From contig CAKPXD010000054.1 in assembly GCA_934201655.1 (NCBI GenBank), positions 1 to 8,676 of the forward strand: a stretch of DNA of 8,676 nucleotides, written 5' to 3'. The position numbers were made by a program, and so were the translations under genes. The notes below the pieces were generated by a model. The model was not told where the DNA came from. It worked only from the letters and a program-made list of their open reading frames with translations, and searched no databases. This document shows, piece after piece, positions 1 to 7,486 of this stretch; position 1 is the first letter of the stretch, and each line of letters begins with the position of its first letter. The DNA comes from an uncultured Streptococcus sp. GTDB lineage: Bacteria; Bacillota; Bacilli; Lactobacillales; Streptococcaceae.

Positions 1-2397
1 TTCTTGAATCGCATTTTTATTGGACTTGATTTCTTCAATCTCAGACTCCAGCTTTTGCTTTTCAGTTGCGATGATTGAGAGATGTTCTTGGCATTTTTCT
101 TTTTCAGCTTGCCAATCTCCACCTCTTAGATTGTTTAATTCTTTTTCCTGAAGTTCTAAAAGCGTTTCGAGTTCTTCGACTTGTTGGCAAGTTTGTTGAT
201 AAGCAAGGTACAAACCTTGTTCCTGAATACGAGCTTGCTCTCCCTGGAATTTAATAGTTTCCAAAGTTTGACTAAGTTCATTCAAGGCTACTTGAACTGA
301 CTTCAGATTTTCTTCCTCTTGACGAAGAAGTTTTTCTTCCTTAGCAATTTCCTTTTGTAACTGCTCCAATTCAGGCTTGATAAAAATGCTATTATTTTGA
401 CGATTGGCACCACCCGCATAAGAACCACCTGTTCGCAATTCTGTACCATCTAGCGTTACCATCCGAACCTGATAGCGTACCTTACGAGCTGCATCACGCG
501 CATGCTCTACCGTATCAAAGATTGCTGTTGTAGCTAGCAAGTTTTTAAATATAGCTTCATGCTTGGCATCAAAAGTAACCAGTTCATCTGCCATTCCAAG
601 AAAACCTGGACTTGAGGCAATCACATCTTGGTTTTGACTAGAAATGCTACGAGCCTTAATAGTTGTCAAAGGTAGGAAAGTCGCACGACCAGCTCGATTT
701 CGTTTAAGGAAGTCGATAGCTTTGGTAGCTGCCTGTTCATCTTCAACGATGATATGTTGGCTACTTGCCCCGAGGGCAATTTCAAGAGCTGTTTGATAAC
801 GAACATCAAAAGTTAAATGTTCACTGACCGCTCCGACAATACCGCTCAGGCGATTTTTTTCTTGTAGAACACTCTTAACACCCGCATAGAAATTACTATG
901 GTTTTTAAGAATGTTTTCCAGACTTTGCGCCTTGGCCTGCTTGTTTTTCAGACTATCCAAACGGTCAAAAAGTTGATTTTGCTGACTTTGATAAGCCTGT
1001 TTTTGCTCTTCTTCTTGTTTAGCATGCGTCTGATAGTCAGCAAGCAAGGTCTGTACTTTTTCTTTTGCTGATTTAAGAGCAGTTTCTTGCTCACTAGCCT
1101 TAGATTTAGCAGAAGCTAATTGTTCCTTCAAGGACTCCAATTGTTCTTCTTGCTTTTGAGTCTGTTGGCGACTATTTTCAAGATCATTTTCAATCCGTGT
1201 CAACTGGTTAGAGACATCCGCTTCTTCCTGCAAGAAAGCAACAAAGCGCTCACGCAGTTGCTCAATCATCTGATCAGGATCATCAGAAAAAGCTAACAAC
1301 TCAGCTTCTAAACGATTGAGCTCCTTGGTATTGACTGCTAGATTTTCTTCTAACTGACTGAGATTTGCTTCTTTTTCTTCCTTCTCTTGAATAAGAGCAT
1401 TTCTCTTTTCATCCAAACTAGCTAAACGAGCTTGAGCCTCTTGTTGATTGAGAGCAACCTGCTCAGTCTCCAGTTTAGACAAGGCCAATTTCCGTTCTAA
1501 ATCACTGATTAGAGCAGTCAAATCCATCAAACTAGTTTGATCTTTAGCCATCTCTGCTTGTAAATCTTGTCTCTGCTTCTTGAGAGATTGATTTTCAAGT
1601 TCTAGTGACTCGCGTTTTTGATAATAACTAGTCAACAGTTCTTGGACTTGGTTTAATTCTTCTTCTGTTAGATCCAATTCAGCCTTATTGGCTTGAATTT
1701 GTGCAACTAAAACATCTAAGTAGATGCCTTTACGCTGACTGTCCAAGTCTATAAATTTACGAGCGGTTGCTGCTTGCTTTTCTAAGGGCTTGATTTGATT
1801 GTCTAACTCATAGATGATGTCTTCCAAACGGTCTAAATTATCTTGAGTTTGTTGCAGTTTACTTTCCGTCTCTTTGCGACGAGTTTTATATTTTAAAACT
1901 CCAGCTGCTTCTTCAAAGATAGCCCGACGTTCCTCAGGTTTGGAGTTAAAGATTTCTTCGACCTTCCCTTGGGAAATAATAGAGAAGGAATCGCGCCCAA
2001 GTCCGGTATCTAAGAAAAGATCATGAATATCACGAAGACGAACTTTTTTCCCATCAATCTTGTATTCACTATCTCCCGTACGATAGATGTGACGCTCCAC
2101 CTTGATTTCCTGTCCTGCATCCTTGATGAAACCGTCCTGATTATCTAGAGTAACGACTACAGAAGCATAGTTTAATGGCTTTCTACTTTCTGTTCCTGCA
2201 AAGATAACATCAGGCATCTTCCCACCACGAAGACTTTTGACACTTGATTCCCCAAGAGCCCAGCGTAAACTTTCTGTGATGTTAGATTTTCCAGAACCAT
2301 TAGGTCCTACAACTGCTGTTACTCCTTGGTCAAAAACAACCTTGGTCTTATCAGCGAAGGACTTAAACCCCTGAATCTCAATTTCTTTTAAATACAT
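1..2397 (-). CDS. smc: Chromosome partition/condensation ATPase SMC (N-terminal 799 residues; cut by window edge)
   Basis: SMC is the ATPase of the bacterial condensin, working with ScpA and ScpB to compact and segregate the chromosome. An open frame runs from the ATG at 2397 to the left edge. Seen: the start [17 protein letters not shown]; Walker A GPNGSGKS at residues 31-38, with K37; the arginine-containing LRGGKM at 56-61; the Q-loop SQGKVEE with Q143; then a long Gln/Glu/Lys/Leu-rich coiled coil; the hinge with GGANR at 662-666; and the beginning of the returning coil. The family is about 1,180 residues long, so the ABC signature, Walker B and C-terminal head lie outside the window. It is downstream of rnc in the same transcript. 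Its start overlaps the last 10 bp of rnc, and its ribosome site GAGGAAGGA (2406-2414) lies inside rnc, which suggests translational coupling. Confidence 0.97.
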   Translation of the reverse strand, partial: MYLKEIEIQGFKSFADKTKVVFDQGVTAVVGPNGSGKSNITESLRWALGESSVKSLRGGKMPDVIFAGTESRKPLNYASVVVTLDNQDGFIKDAGQEIKVERHIYRTGDSEYKIDGKKVRLRDIHDLFLDTGLGRDSFSIISQGKVEEIFNSKPEERRAIFEEAAGVLKYKTRRKETESKLQQTQDNLDRLEDIIYELDNQIKPLEKQAATARKFIDLDSQRKGIYLDVLVAQIQANKAELDLTEEELNQVQELLTSYYQKRESLELENQSLKKQRQDLQAEMAKDQTSLMDLTALISDLERKLALSKLETEQVALNQQEAQARLASLDEKRNALIQEKEEKEANLSQLEENLAVNTKELNRLEAELLAFSDDPDQMIEQLRERFVAFLQEEADVSNQLTRIENDLENSRQQTQKQEEQLESLKEQLASAKSKASEQETALKSAKEKVQTLLADYQTHAKQEEEQKQAYQSQQNQLFDRLDSLKNKQAKAQSLENILKNHSNFYAGVKSVLQEKNRLSGIVGAVSEHLTFDVRYQTALEIALGASSQHIIVEDEQAATKAIDFLKRNRAGRATFLPLTTIKARSISSQNQDVIASSPGFLGMADELVTFDAKHEAIFKNLLATTAIFDTVEHARDAARKVRYQVRMVTLDGTELRTGGSYAGGANRQNNSIFIKPELEQLQKEIAKEEKLLRQEEENLKSVQVALNELSQTLETIKFQGEQARIQEQGLYLAYQQTCQQVEELETLLELQEKELNNLRGGDWQAEKEKCQEHLSIIATEKQKLESEIEEIKSNKNAIQE

Positions 2398-3086
2398 GAA
2401 TCCAGTCCTTCCTCAACTGCATTTTTAGCGGCTTCTTGTTCGGCCAATTTTTTAGATCGTCCTTGACCCTTACCTAAACTTTGACCCTCGACAAGGACTT
2501 CAACCTCAAACATCTTATCGTGGGCAGGACCATTTTCCGAAATCACCTGATAACGAATATCAACATCACCATTGACTTGGAGTAATTCTTGAAGGTGGGT
2601 CTTGTAGTCTTTAATCATCTCAAAATCACCAGCCTCAACTTTTGGAATCATGACCTGGTAGATAAACTCTTTTACCGTAAGTAGATCCTTATCTAAAAGC
2701 AGGGCACCCAAAAAGGCTTCGAAAGCATCTCCCAAGATGGTATCTCGATTACGGCCTCCAGATTTTTCCTCTCCCTTACCTAGCTTGATAAACTGGTCAA
2801 ACTGGCAGTCACGGGCAAAACCAGCCAAACTCTCTTCACGTACAATCATGGCACGGAGTTTAGACAGGTCACCTTCTGGTTTTTTAGGATATTTTTTGTA
2901 CAGATATTCTGAAATCAATAATTGCAGAACAGCGTCTCCTAAAAATTCCAAGCGTTCATTGTGTGAAATTTTTAAGAGGCGGTGCTCATTGGCGTAACTA
3001 GTGTGAGTAAAAGCAGTTTCAAGTAATTGTTTATCTGAAAAAACAAGCCCAAAACGTTGCTCTAACACGGTTTCTAATTCTTTCAT
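2388..3086 (-). CDS. rnc: Ribonuclease III
   Basis: Cytoplasmic double-strand-specific endoribonuclease that processes the rRNA precursor and structured mRNAs or antisense duplexes. The 232-residue length is typical. Seen: the RNase III signature NERLEFLGD at 43-51, giving acidic residues E47 and D51; the second acidic pair in GDAFEA (D120, E123); and a double-stranded-RNA-binding domain at about 160-228, ending in the Lys/Ala-rich helix [16 protein letters not shown]. The ATG at 3086 follows AGAAAGAGG with a short spacer, supporting this start. It is the first gene of an rnc-smc transcript driven by the promoter at 3121-3149. In several streptococci rnc follows vicX of the vicRKX operon (from memory); here its upstream neighbour is the divergent ylxM instead, as in the pneumococcal type of organisation where rnc starts its own transcript. 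Confidence 0.97.
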   Translation of the reverse strand: MKELETVLEQRFGLVFSDKQLLETAFTHTSYANEHRLLKISHNERLEFLGDAVLQLLISEYLYKKYPKKPEGDLSKLRAMIVREESLAGFARDCQFDQFIKLGKGEEKSGGRNRDTILGDAFEAFLGALLLDKDLLTVKEFIYQVMIPKVEAGDFEMIKDYKTHLQELLQVNGDVDIRYQVISENGPAHDKMFEVEVLVEGQSLGKGQGRSKKLAEQEAAKNAVEEGLDSCI

Positions 3087-3120
3087 AAGAACCTCTTTCT
3101 AAAACATTATAATACACTCC

Positions 3121-3149
3121 ATTATACCAAAAAAAGGATTCATAGTCAG
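3121..3149 (-). promoter_or_regulatory. Promoter of rnc-smc (extended -10)
   Basis: On the minus strand a perfect TATAAT (3121-3126) is preceded directly by TGG, giving an extended -10. Exactly 17 bp further upstream is CTGACT (3144-3149), a four-of-six match to the sigma-A -35 hexamer. Transcription would start near 3114, leaving a leader of about 28 nt that contains the AGAAAGAGG ribosome site. A second TATAAT at 3106-3111 lacks both a TG extension and a -35 and would leave almost no leader, so it is the less likely box. Confidence 0.75.
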
Positions 3150-3223
3150 AAAATAACCGTTAAAACGACTTTTTCTCACTTATCTCTAAAATCAATCCAT
3201 TACTAGCAGTTCAGGCTATTTTT

Positions 3224-3232
3224 TGGTATAAT
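3224..3232 (+). promoter_or_regulatory. Extended -10 promoter of ylxM-ffh, abutting the start codon
   Basis: TGGTATAAT at 3224-3232 is a consensus extended -10 element. No good -35 is seen; the hexamer 17 bp upstream is TAGCAG at 3204-3209, so the extended -10 must carry most of the promoter strength. Only seven bases separate the box from the ylxM ATG at 3240. The expected start of transcription is therefore at or within a base or two of the A of that ATG, and there is no room for a leader or a ribosome site. Confidence 0.72.
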
Positions 3233-3239
3233 AAATCTT

Positions 3240-3572
3240 ATGGAAATTGAAAAAACCAATCGAATGAATGCTCTGTTTGAATTTTATGCAGCCCTTTTGA
3301 CTGATAAGCAGATGAACTATATCGAACTCTACTATGCAGACGACTATAGTTTAGCTGAAATCGCTGAAGAATTCGGTGTCAGTCGCCAGGCCGTTTATGA
3401 TAATATCAAACGTACTGAAAAGATTCTGGAAGACTATGAGATGAAGCTTCATATGTACTCTGACTACATTGTCCGCAGTCAGATTTTTGATCAGATCATT
3501 GAGCGCTATCCAGAAGATGCTTTTCTCCAAGAGCAAGTTGAGATTTTAACAAGTATTGACAATAGAGAATAA
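3240..3572 (+). CDS. ylxM: YlxM family SRP-associated helix-turn-helix protein
   Basis: A 110-residue protein, mostly helical and acidic. The central segment [23 protein letters not shown] (about 36-58) is a helix-turn-helix resembling sigma-factor region 4. YlxM homologues are encoded immediately upstream of ffh across Firmicutes, and published work in Streptococcus mutans links YlxM to the signal recognition particle and its GTPase cycle (family knowledge). It could act on Ffh, on nucleic acid, or both; the sequence does not decide. It lies 11 nt before ffh, in the same operon. The start at 3240 gives the family's usual N-terminus [15 protein letters not shown]. No Shine-Dalgarno sequence precedes it or the internal Met9 (3264), which fits translation from a leaderless mRNA. 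Confidence 0.93.
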   Translation: MEIEKTNRMNALFEFYAALLTDKQMNYIELYYADDYSLAEIAEEFGVSRQAVYDNIKRTEKILEDYEMKLHMYSDYIVRSQIFDQIIERYPEDAFLQEQVEILTSIDNRE

Positions 3573-3583
3573 GAGGAATAAAT

Positions 3584-5056
3584 ATGGCATTTGAAAATTT
3601 AACAGAACGTTTGCAGAACGTCTTTAAAAATCTACGTAAAAAAGGAAAAATCACAGAGAGTGATATCCAAGAAGCAACCAAGGAAATTCGTCTGGCTCTT
3701 TTAGAAGCCGACGTTGCTTTGCCAGTGGTTAAGGAATTTATCAAGAAGGTTCGTGAACGTGCTATTGGGCATGAAGTCATTGATACCCTCAATCCAGCTC
3801 AACAAATCATCAAGATTGTTAATGAAGAATTAACAGAAATTCTTGGTTCTGATACAGCTGAGATTATCAAGTCTCCTAAGATTCCTACAATCATCATGAT
3901 GGTCGGTTTGCAGGGTGCTGGTAAAACAACTTTCGCTGGAAAACTTGCTAACAAACTTAAAAAGGAAGAGGATGCTCGTCCTTTAATGATCGCGGCCGAC
4001 ATCTATCGTCCTGCTGCTATTGACCAGCTTAAAACACTAGGACAACAAATTGATGTTCCTGTCTTTGCTCTTGGAACTGAAGTTCCTGCAGTGGAGATTG
4101 TCCGCCAAGGTTTGGAGCAAGCTAAAGCCAACCATAACGACTATGTTTTGATCGATACGGCAGGTCGTTTGCAAATCGACGAACTTCTCATGAATGAGCT
4201 CCGTGATGTAAAAGCTCTAGCTCAACCAAATGAAATCCTTCTCGTCATCGATGCTATGATTGGTCAAGAAGCTGCTAATGTTGCTCGAGAATTTAACGCT
4301 CAATTAGAAGTTACCGGTGTCATCCTTACCAAGATTGACGGGGATACTCGTGGTGGTGCGGCCCTTTCTGTTCGTCATATCACAGGAAAACCTATCAAAT
4401 TCACTGGGACTGGTGAAAAGATTACCGACATTGAAACCTTCCACCCTGACCGTATGGCCAGCCGTATTCTTGGTATGGGAGATATGCTGACTCTGATTGA
4501 GAAAGCTTCCCAAGAATACGATGAGCAAAAAGCCCTTGAAATGGCTGAAAAGATGCGGGAAAACACCTTTGATTTCAACGATTTCATCGATCAGTTGGAT
4601 CAGGTGCAAAATATGGGACCAATGGAAGATTTGCTCAAGATGATTCCTGGTATGGCCAACAATCCTGCCCTTCAAAATATGAAGGTGGATGAAAAACAAA
4701 TTGCTCGCAAACGTGCCATCGTCTCATCTATGACTCCTGAAGAACGTGAAAATCCAGATTTACTCACTCCAAGCCGTCGTCGTCGTATTGCAGCTGGTTC
4801 TGGTAATACCTTTATCGATGTCAACAAGTTCATCAAAGATTTTAACCAAGCCAAACAACTCATGCAAGGTGTCATGTCTGGTGACATGAACAAGATGATG
4901 AAGCAAATGGGCATCAACCCTAACAACCTTCCTAAAAATATGCCTGGTGGCATGGATATGTCAGCTCTTGAAGGAATGATGGGACAAGGTGGTATGCCGG
5001 ATATGTCTGCTCTTGGAGGAGCCGGAATGAAAAAAGCTAAGAAACAACGCAAATAA
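3584..5056 (+). CDS. ffh: Signal recognition particle GTPase Ffh (SRP54), with a short C-terminal tail
   Basis: Ffh is the protein core of the signal recognition particle. With 4.5S/scRNA it binds hydrophobic signal sequences on ribosomes and docks with FtsY to deliver them to the Sec translocon. Seen in 490 residues: helical N domain (1-about 95); NG GTPase with G1 GLQGAGKTT (108-116), G3 DTAGR (191-195), G4 TKID (249-252) and GTGE (275-278); and a Met-rich M domain from about 300 with the RNA-binding SRRRRIAAGSGN (397-408). GAGGA at 3573-3577 precedes the ATG, a strong ribosome site unlike that of ylxM. The tail after 450 is a Gly/Met stretch with a duplicated DMSAL(E/G)G unit, followed directly by the basic end MKKAKKQRK. 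From memory the pneumococcal protein is about 523 residues, carrying an extra roughly 30-residue segment before that basic end, so this one seems shortened in frame. Confidence 0.97.
   Translation: MAFENLTERLQNVFKNLRKKGKITESDIQEATKEIRLALLEADVALPVVKEFIKKVRERAIGHEVIDTLNPAQQIIKIVNEELTEILGSDTAEIIKSPKIPTIIMMVGLQGAGKTTFAGKLANKLKKEEDARPLMIAADIYRPAAIDQLKTLGQQIDVPVFALGTEVPAVEIVRQGLEQAKANHNDYVLIDTAGRLQIDELLMNELRDVKALAQPNEILLVIDAMIGQEAANVAREFNAQLEVTGVILTKIDGDTRGGAALSVRHITGKPIKFTGTGEKITDIETFHPDRMASRILGMGDMLTLIEKASQEYDEQKALEMAEKMRENTFDFNDFIDQLDQVQNMGPMEDLLKMIPGMANNPALQNMKVDEKQIARKRAIVSSMTPEERENPDLLTPSRRRRIAAGSGNTFIDVNKFIKDFNQAKQLMQGVMSGDMNKMMKQMGINPNNLPKNMPGGMDMSALEGMMGQGGMPDMSALGGAGMKKAKKQRK
4954..5020 (+). 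repeat. In-frame imperfect direct repeat in the ffh tail
   Basis: Two 22-bp copies at 4954-4975 and 4999-5020 differ at two positions. They start 45 bp (15 codons) apart, in the same frame, and encode DMSALEG and DMSALGG. A repeat of this kind permits in-frame expansion or contraction by slippage or recombination, and may be connected with the short C-terminal tail of this Ffh. Confidence 0.75.
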
Positions 5057-5080
5057 AAAGGACTCAATTGAGTCCTTTTT
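5055..5080. terminator. Bidirectional intrinsic terminator between ffh and rluD
   Basis: A perfect 26-bp palindrome. The arm AAAAAGGACTCAA (5055-5067) is followed at once by its reverse complement (5068-5080); AATT or a little more forms the loop. A run of T follows on the plus strand (5076-5081) and the corresponding A-run lies at 5055-5059, so it works for both converging transcripts. It fills the whole 23-bp gap and overlaps the ffh stop codon (5054-5056) and the rluD stop codon (5080-5082). Confidence 0.93.
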
Positions 5081-5973
5081 TATTGTTCATTTCTAAGTTT
5101 CTCCAAGGTTTGCTTGAATATTTCTGGAATATCAGCAGTAAATTCCAGCGTTTCCCCAGTTCTTGGATGGGTAAATCCTAGCGTCTTGGCATGGAGAAAT
5201 TGTCCATGTCCTTTCAAGGTTTTACGAGGACCATATACCTCATCACCAGCGACAGGATGACCGATATAAGCCATGTGCACACGGATTTGATGAGTTCGTC
5301 CTGTTTCCAGTTGCAACTCTAATAAAGAATAGTCACCAAAGCGTTCTAAGACTTGGAAACGTGTCACTGCTGGTTTTCCTTTAGCAGTCACGGCCTGTTT
5401 CTTACGGTCTTTCTCGCTACGACCAATCGGTGCCTCGATGACTCCACGATCATTTGGGAGATTACCGTGAACGATGGCCCAATATTTACGAAGAGACTTC
5501 TTATCCTTCAATTCTTGAGCCAGTGCCATATGCGCTTCATCATTTTTAGCTATCATCAAGAGGCCTGACGTATCCTTATCAATACGATGGACAATCCCTG
5601 GACGCAAAACACCATTGATGCCTGATAGGTCCTTGATATGGTACATGAGGGCATTCACCAAGGTACCACTGATATGACCAGCGCTTGGATGAACGACCAT
5701 GCCTTGAGGTTTGTTGACTACTGCTACATCCTCATCTTGATAAATAATTTCTAAAGGAATGTCTTCAGCTACATACTCCAAAACCTCTGGTTCGGGAATT
5801 TGATAAGTGATCATATCTCCTTCTTGGACCGTATACTTGGCTTTCTTGACCTGGCCGTTGACCAAGACTTGACCTGACTTGATTTGTTCATTGGCAAGAC
5901 TACGAGACAATTCTGTCAAATCTGACAAAGCCTTATCTAAACGTACCCCGCCTCTTTCAATTTTAATTTCCAT
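5080..5973 (-). CDS. rluD: RluD/YlyB family large-subunit rRNA pseudouridine synthase
   Basis: Converts specific uridines of 23S rRNA to pseudouridine. RluD of E. coli acts in the helix 69 loop, while the exact target in streptococci cannot be read from sequence. Seen in 297 residues: an N-terminal S4-type RNA-binding segment (about 10-60, with RLDKALSDL and VLVNGQVKK); a catalytic domain beginning [17 protein letters not shown]; the RluA-family motif [11 protein letters not shown] (129-139), in which D132 is the catalytic aspartate; and the later conserved [20 protein letters not shown]. It is the last gene of cpsY-lspA-rluD and overlaps lspA by 11 bp. Its GAGGA ribosome site lies inside the lspA coding end. 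The lspA-rluD pairing matches lspA-ylyB of Bacillus, so the adjacency is ancient. Transcription ends at the palindrome shared with ffh. Confidence 0.95.
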   Translation of the reverse strand: MEIKIERGGVRLDKALSDLTELSRSLANEQIKSGQVLVNGQVKKAKYTVQEGDMITYQIPEPEVLEYVAEDIPLEIIYQDEDVAVVNKPQGMVVHPSAGHISGTLVNALMYHIKDLSGINGVLRPGIVHRIDKDTSGLLMIAKNDEAHMALAQELKDKKSLRKYWAIVHGNLPNDRGVIEAPIGRSEKDRKKQAVTAKGKPAVTRFQVLERFGDYSLLELQLETGRTHQIRVHMAYIGHPVAGDEVYGPRKTLKGHGQFLHAKTLGFTHPRTGETLEFTADIPEIFKQTLEKLRNEQ

Positions 5974-6424
5974 TCATTTCCTCTTTTAGCATTGCAAGCA
6001 ATAACACAACGACCCCTACTGTCAGATAACTATCAGCCACATTAAAAATGGCAAAATTGATAAAGTCTAAGTGGAACATATCCACGACAAATCCTTGGCT
6101 AATGCGATCAATGAAGTTTCCCAAACCACCTGCAATAATCAGAATCAATCCAAAGACTGTCCAGAGGGAATCCTCTATATGCTTATGCAAATACCAAATA
6201 GCTCCAACCATGACTACCAGGGTAATCACTGCAAAAAACCACTGTTGATCTTGAAGCATCGAAAAGGCAGCACCCCTATTTTGCAGATAGGTTAAACTAA
6301 CTAGATTTGGGATCCATGATTTGATTTCACCAAGAGCAATATTCTGAACGACATAAGCCTTTACCAATTGATCTAAGACAATCAAGGCTACTATAATCCC
6401 TGCTACTATTCCTCTTTTTTTCAT
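5963..6424 (-). CDS. lspA: Lipoprotein signal peptidase (signal peptidase II)
   Basis: Integral-membrane aspartic protease that removes the signal peptide from diacylglyceryl-modified prolipoproteins just before the lipidated cysteine. The 153-residue length is normal. Seen: four hydrophobic membrane segments (about 5-27, 61-79, 86-102 and 131-147), and the conserved family blocks LDQLVK (17-22), NRGAAFS (49-55), GGLGNFIDR (99-107), VVDMFHLDF (113-121) and FNVADS (127-132). The catalytic aspartate pair lies within these last blocks (D106, D115 and D131 are all present). The ATG shares the sequence ATGA with the cpsY stop codon (4-bp overlap), and the 3' end overlaps rluD by 11 bp, so translation of all three genes is probably coupled. 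Confidence 0.97.
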   Translation of the reverse strand: MKKRGIVAGIIVALIVLDQLVKAYVVQNIALGEIKSWIPNLVSLTYLQNRGAAFSMLQDQQWFFAVITLVVMVGAIWYLHKHIEDSLWTVFGLILIIAGGLGNFIDRISQGFVVDMFHLDFINFAIFNVADSYLTVGVVVLLLAMLKEEMNGN

Positions 6425-7329
6425 GCTTTCCTCTTCTGATCAAAATACTCTTGCATGACCTCTACAAATAAGGTTCCCGCTGGGCTCAAGTCTACTTCCT
6501 CACGTTTCACATAAACCATGCGATTATTGAGATTATCATTTAATGGAATAACGGTAATTCCGTTCACACTATCGCTATCTAAGAATCCAGAACCAGTCGC
6601 ATAAGCATTTGTTCTTTCAAGAATTCCATTTAAAGTAGCGCGGTCTGTTACGTTAAACATCTGAGAGCTGGCACTTGTATCCACAAAGTTTTCTGAGTAA
6701 TAGAGATATTCATCCTTTTCTTGTGTGAAACGAACTGTTGGCAAATCTGCCAAATCCTCCATAACCAACTCTTTTTTCTTAGCTAAAGGGTGACCTTCAC
6801 GTAGATAGATGTGGGTTTGGAAAGAGATCAACTCAATTACTTCAAGACCTAATTTTTCAATCCGCTGCATGATACCTTTTTGGTTTTGATTGTTGAGGTA
6901 AATAATCCCAATCTCACTATGACCTTGGGCTACTTCATCCAAAATCTGAACAGTTGTAGATTCAAAAATACGGAAATTTTTATAGTCTGGGTACCGTTGA
7001 GAAAAAGTTGTGATAGTCGGTGGCAAGAAATCATAGTGCTGGCTGGCTATTGAAAACTCATCCTTTTCCTCTTCAGGATTGGCATACTGGTTCTGGAAAA
7101 TATCAAATCCTTTAACCAACTCTTGGGCCTTTTCATAAAATTCCATTCCTCGGCGAGTAAGAAAGGTACCCGAACTAGTTCTGCGGAAAATCTTGAATCC
7201 TAGCTCTTTCTCCAGATCTCTTACAGAAATAGATAGACTGGGTTGGCTAACGTACATTTTCTCAGCAGCTTCACGAAAAGTACCACTATTTGCAATAGCA
7301 ACAACGTAGCGTAATTGTTGAATATTCAT
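6421..7329 (-). CDS. cpsY: LysR family regulator of the CpsY/MtaR type
   Basis: LysR-type transcription factor of 302 residues. Seen: an N-terminal winged helix-turn-helix (about 1-60; [16 protein letters not shown], then [21 protein letters not shown] as the reading helices), a linker helix to about 85, and a periplasmic-binding-protein-like effector domain to the end. Streptococcal relatives (CpsY, MtaR, MetR-like) have been linked to methionine supply, capsule or cell-surface changes and immune evasion; the effector here cannot be read. The start at 7329 is chosen because AAGGAG (7335-7340) sits 5 nt upstream and [10 protein letters not shown] is the standard family N-terminus. A 19-codon extension to 7386 would place its start codon upstream of the -10 box. 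It is the first gene of cpsY-lspA-rluD. Many LysR proteins are divergent from a target, but this one is co-directional with its partners. Confidence 0.93.
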   Translation of the reverse strand: MNIQQLRYVVAIANSGTFREAAEKMYVSQPSLSISVRDLEKELGFKIFRRTSSGTFLTRRGMEFYEKAQELVKGFDIFQNQYANPEEEKDEFSIASQHYDFLPPTITTFSQRYPDYKNFRIFESTTVQILDEVAQGHSEIGIIYLNNQNQKGIMQRIEKLGLEVIELISFQTHIYLREGHPLAKKKELVMEDLADLPTVRFTQEKDEYLYYSENFVDTSASSQMFNVTDRATLNGILERTNAYATGSGFLDSDSVNGITVIPLNDNLNNRMVYVKREEVDLSPAGTLFVEVMQEYFDQKRKA

Positions 7330-7334
7330 GATTT

Positions 7335-7340
7335 CTCCTT
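7335..7340 (-). promoter_or_regulatory. Ribosome binding site of cpsY
   Basis: AAGGAG on the minus strand, 5 nt before the ATG at 7329. It decides the start in favour of the 302-residue protein over the longer in-frame ATG at 7386. Confidence 0.85.
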
Positions 7341-7356
7341 CGTTTTCTATCTTATC

Positions 7357-7365
7357 ATTATACCA
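7357..7365 (-). promoter_or_regulatory. Extended -10 promoter of cpsY-lspA-rluD
   Basis: The minus strand reads TGG immediately followed by TATAAT (hexamer at 7357-7362), the same extended -10 found at rnc and ylxM. The hexamer 17 bp upstream, TGTTGG (7380-7385), is a poor -35. Expected transcription start is near 7350, giving a leader of about 20 nt that contains the ribosome site. TTAT-GGT-ATAA symmetry overlaps the box (about 7358-7368) and might be an autoregulatory LysR site, but it is short and unproven. Confidence 0.72.
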
Positions 7366-7425
7366 TAAATCAAGCCTATCCAACAAAGGAAAATCATGAG
7401 ACAGTTACTTCTAAAAAAGGCAAAC

Positions 7426-7475
7426 AAAAAAACACCTTTAAAGCTAGACCCAAAATCCAACTAAAAAGGAGTGTT
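7426..7475 (-). terminator. Intrinsic terminator of sodA
   Basis: On the minus strand, 11 nt after the sodA stop codon, AACACTCCTTT (7475-7465) can pair with AAAGGTGTT (7439-7431), leaving a 2-nt bulge. Inside it AGTTGGA and TCTAGCT can form a second stem (with G-U pairs) around the loop TTTTGGG. A run of seven T follows (7432-7426). The long interrupted stem plus the U-tract supports a terminator that separates sodA from cpsY. Fold energy was not computed. Confidence 0.7.
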
Positions 7476-7486
7476 ACCAAATGCGA

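Larger units (their letters stand above)
3121..3232. repeat. Inverted repeat formed by the two divergent promoters
   Basis: ATTATACCAAAAAA at 3121-3134 is repeated exactly in reverse complement as TTTTTTGGTATAAT at 3219-3232. The 14-bp arms are 84 bp apart and each contains the extended -10 of one of the two outward-facing genes (rnc on the left, ylxM on the right). Part of the symmetry simply reflects the shared promoter consensus; the extra run of A/T and the exactness may be chance or a shared regulatory constraint. I see no other element in the intergenic stretch 3087-3239. Confidence 0.6.

Noticed and set aside
1..2397. Possible tandem repeats or low-complexity element in the left part
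   Set aside because: The repetitive look (many tct/ttg triplets on the plus strand) is the Gln/Glu/Lys-rich coiled coil of SMC read on the opposite strand.
2737..2997. 86-residue ORF antisense to rnc
   Set aside because: It lies wholly within the conserved RNase III domain coding sequence, has no promoter or ribosome site, and its residues look like frame-shadow sequence.
3106..3111. Second TATAAT upstream of rnc as a tandem promoter
   Set aside because: No TG extension and only a T-run at -35. Its start would fall close to the ribosome site, so the box at 3121-3126 explains the promoter better.
4304..5067. Two 131-residue ORFs antisense to ffh
   Set aside because: No ribosome sites, no recognisable domain, and their composition mirrors the Met/Gly- and helix-rich codons of ffh on the other strand. 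They are shadows of a conserved gene.
5353..6295. Plus-strand ORFs of 66-74 residues across rluD and lspA
   Set aside because: They overlap conserved genes on the opposite strand, lack ribosome sites, and have no family resemblance.
7330..7386. In-frame upstream extension of cpsY adding 19 residues
   Set aside because: It would begin upstream of the extended -10 box and has no ribosome site. The ATG at 7329 has AAGGAG at the right distance and gives the normal LysR N-terminus.
7387..7425. Possible small gene or RNA between cpsY and sodA
   Set aside because: The stretch is AT-rich with no credible start, hairpin or promoter beyond the cpsY promoter and sodA terminator already listed.
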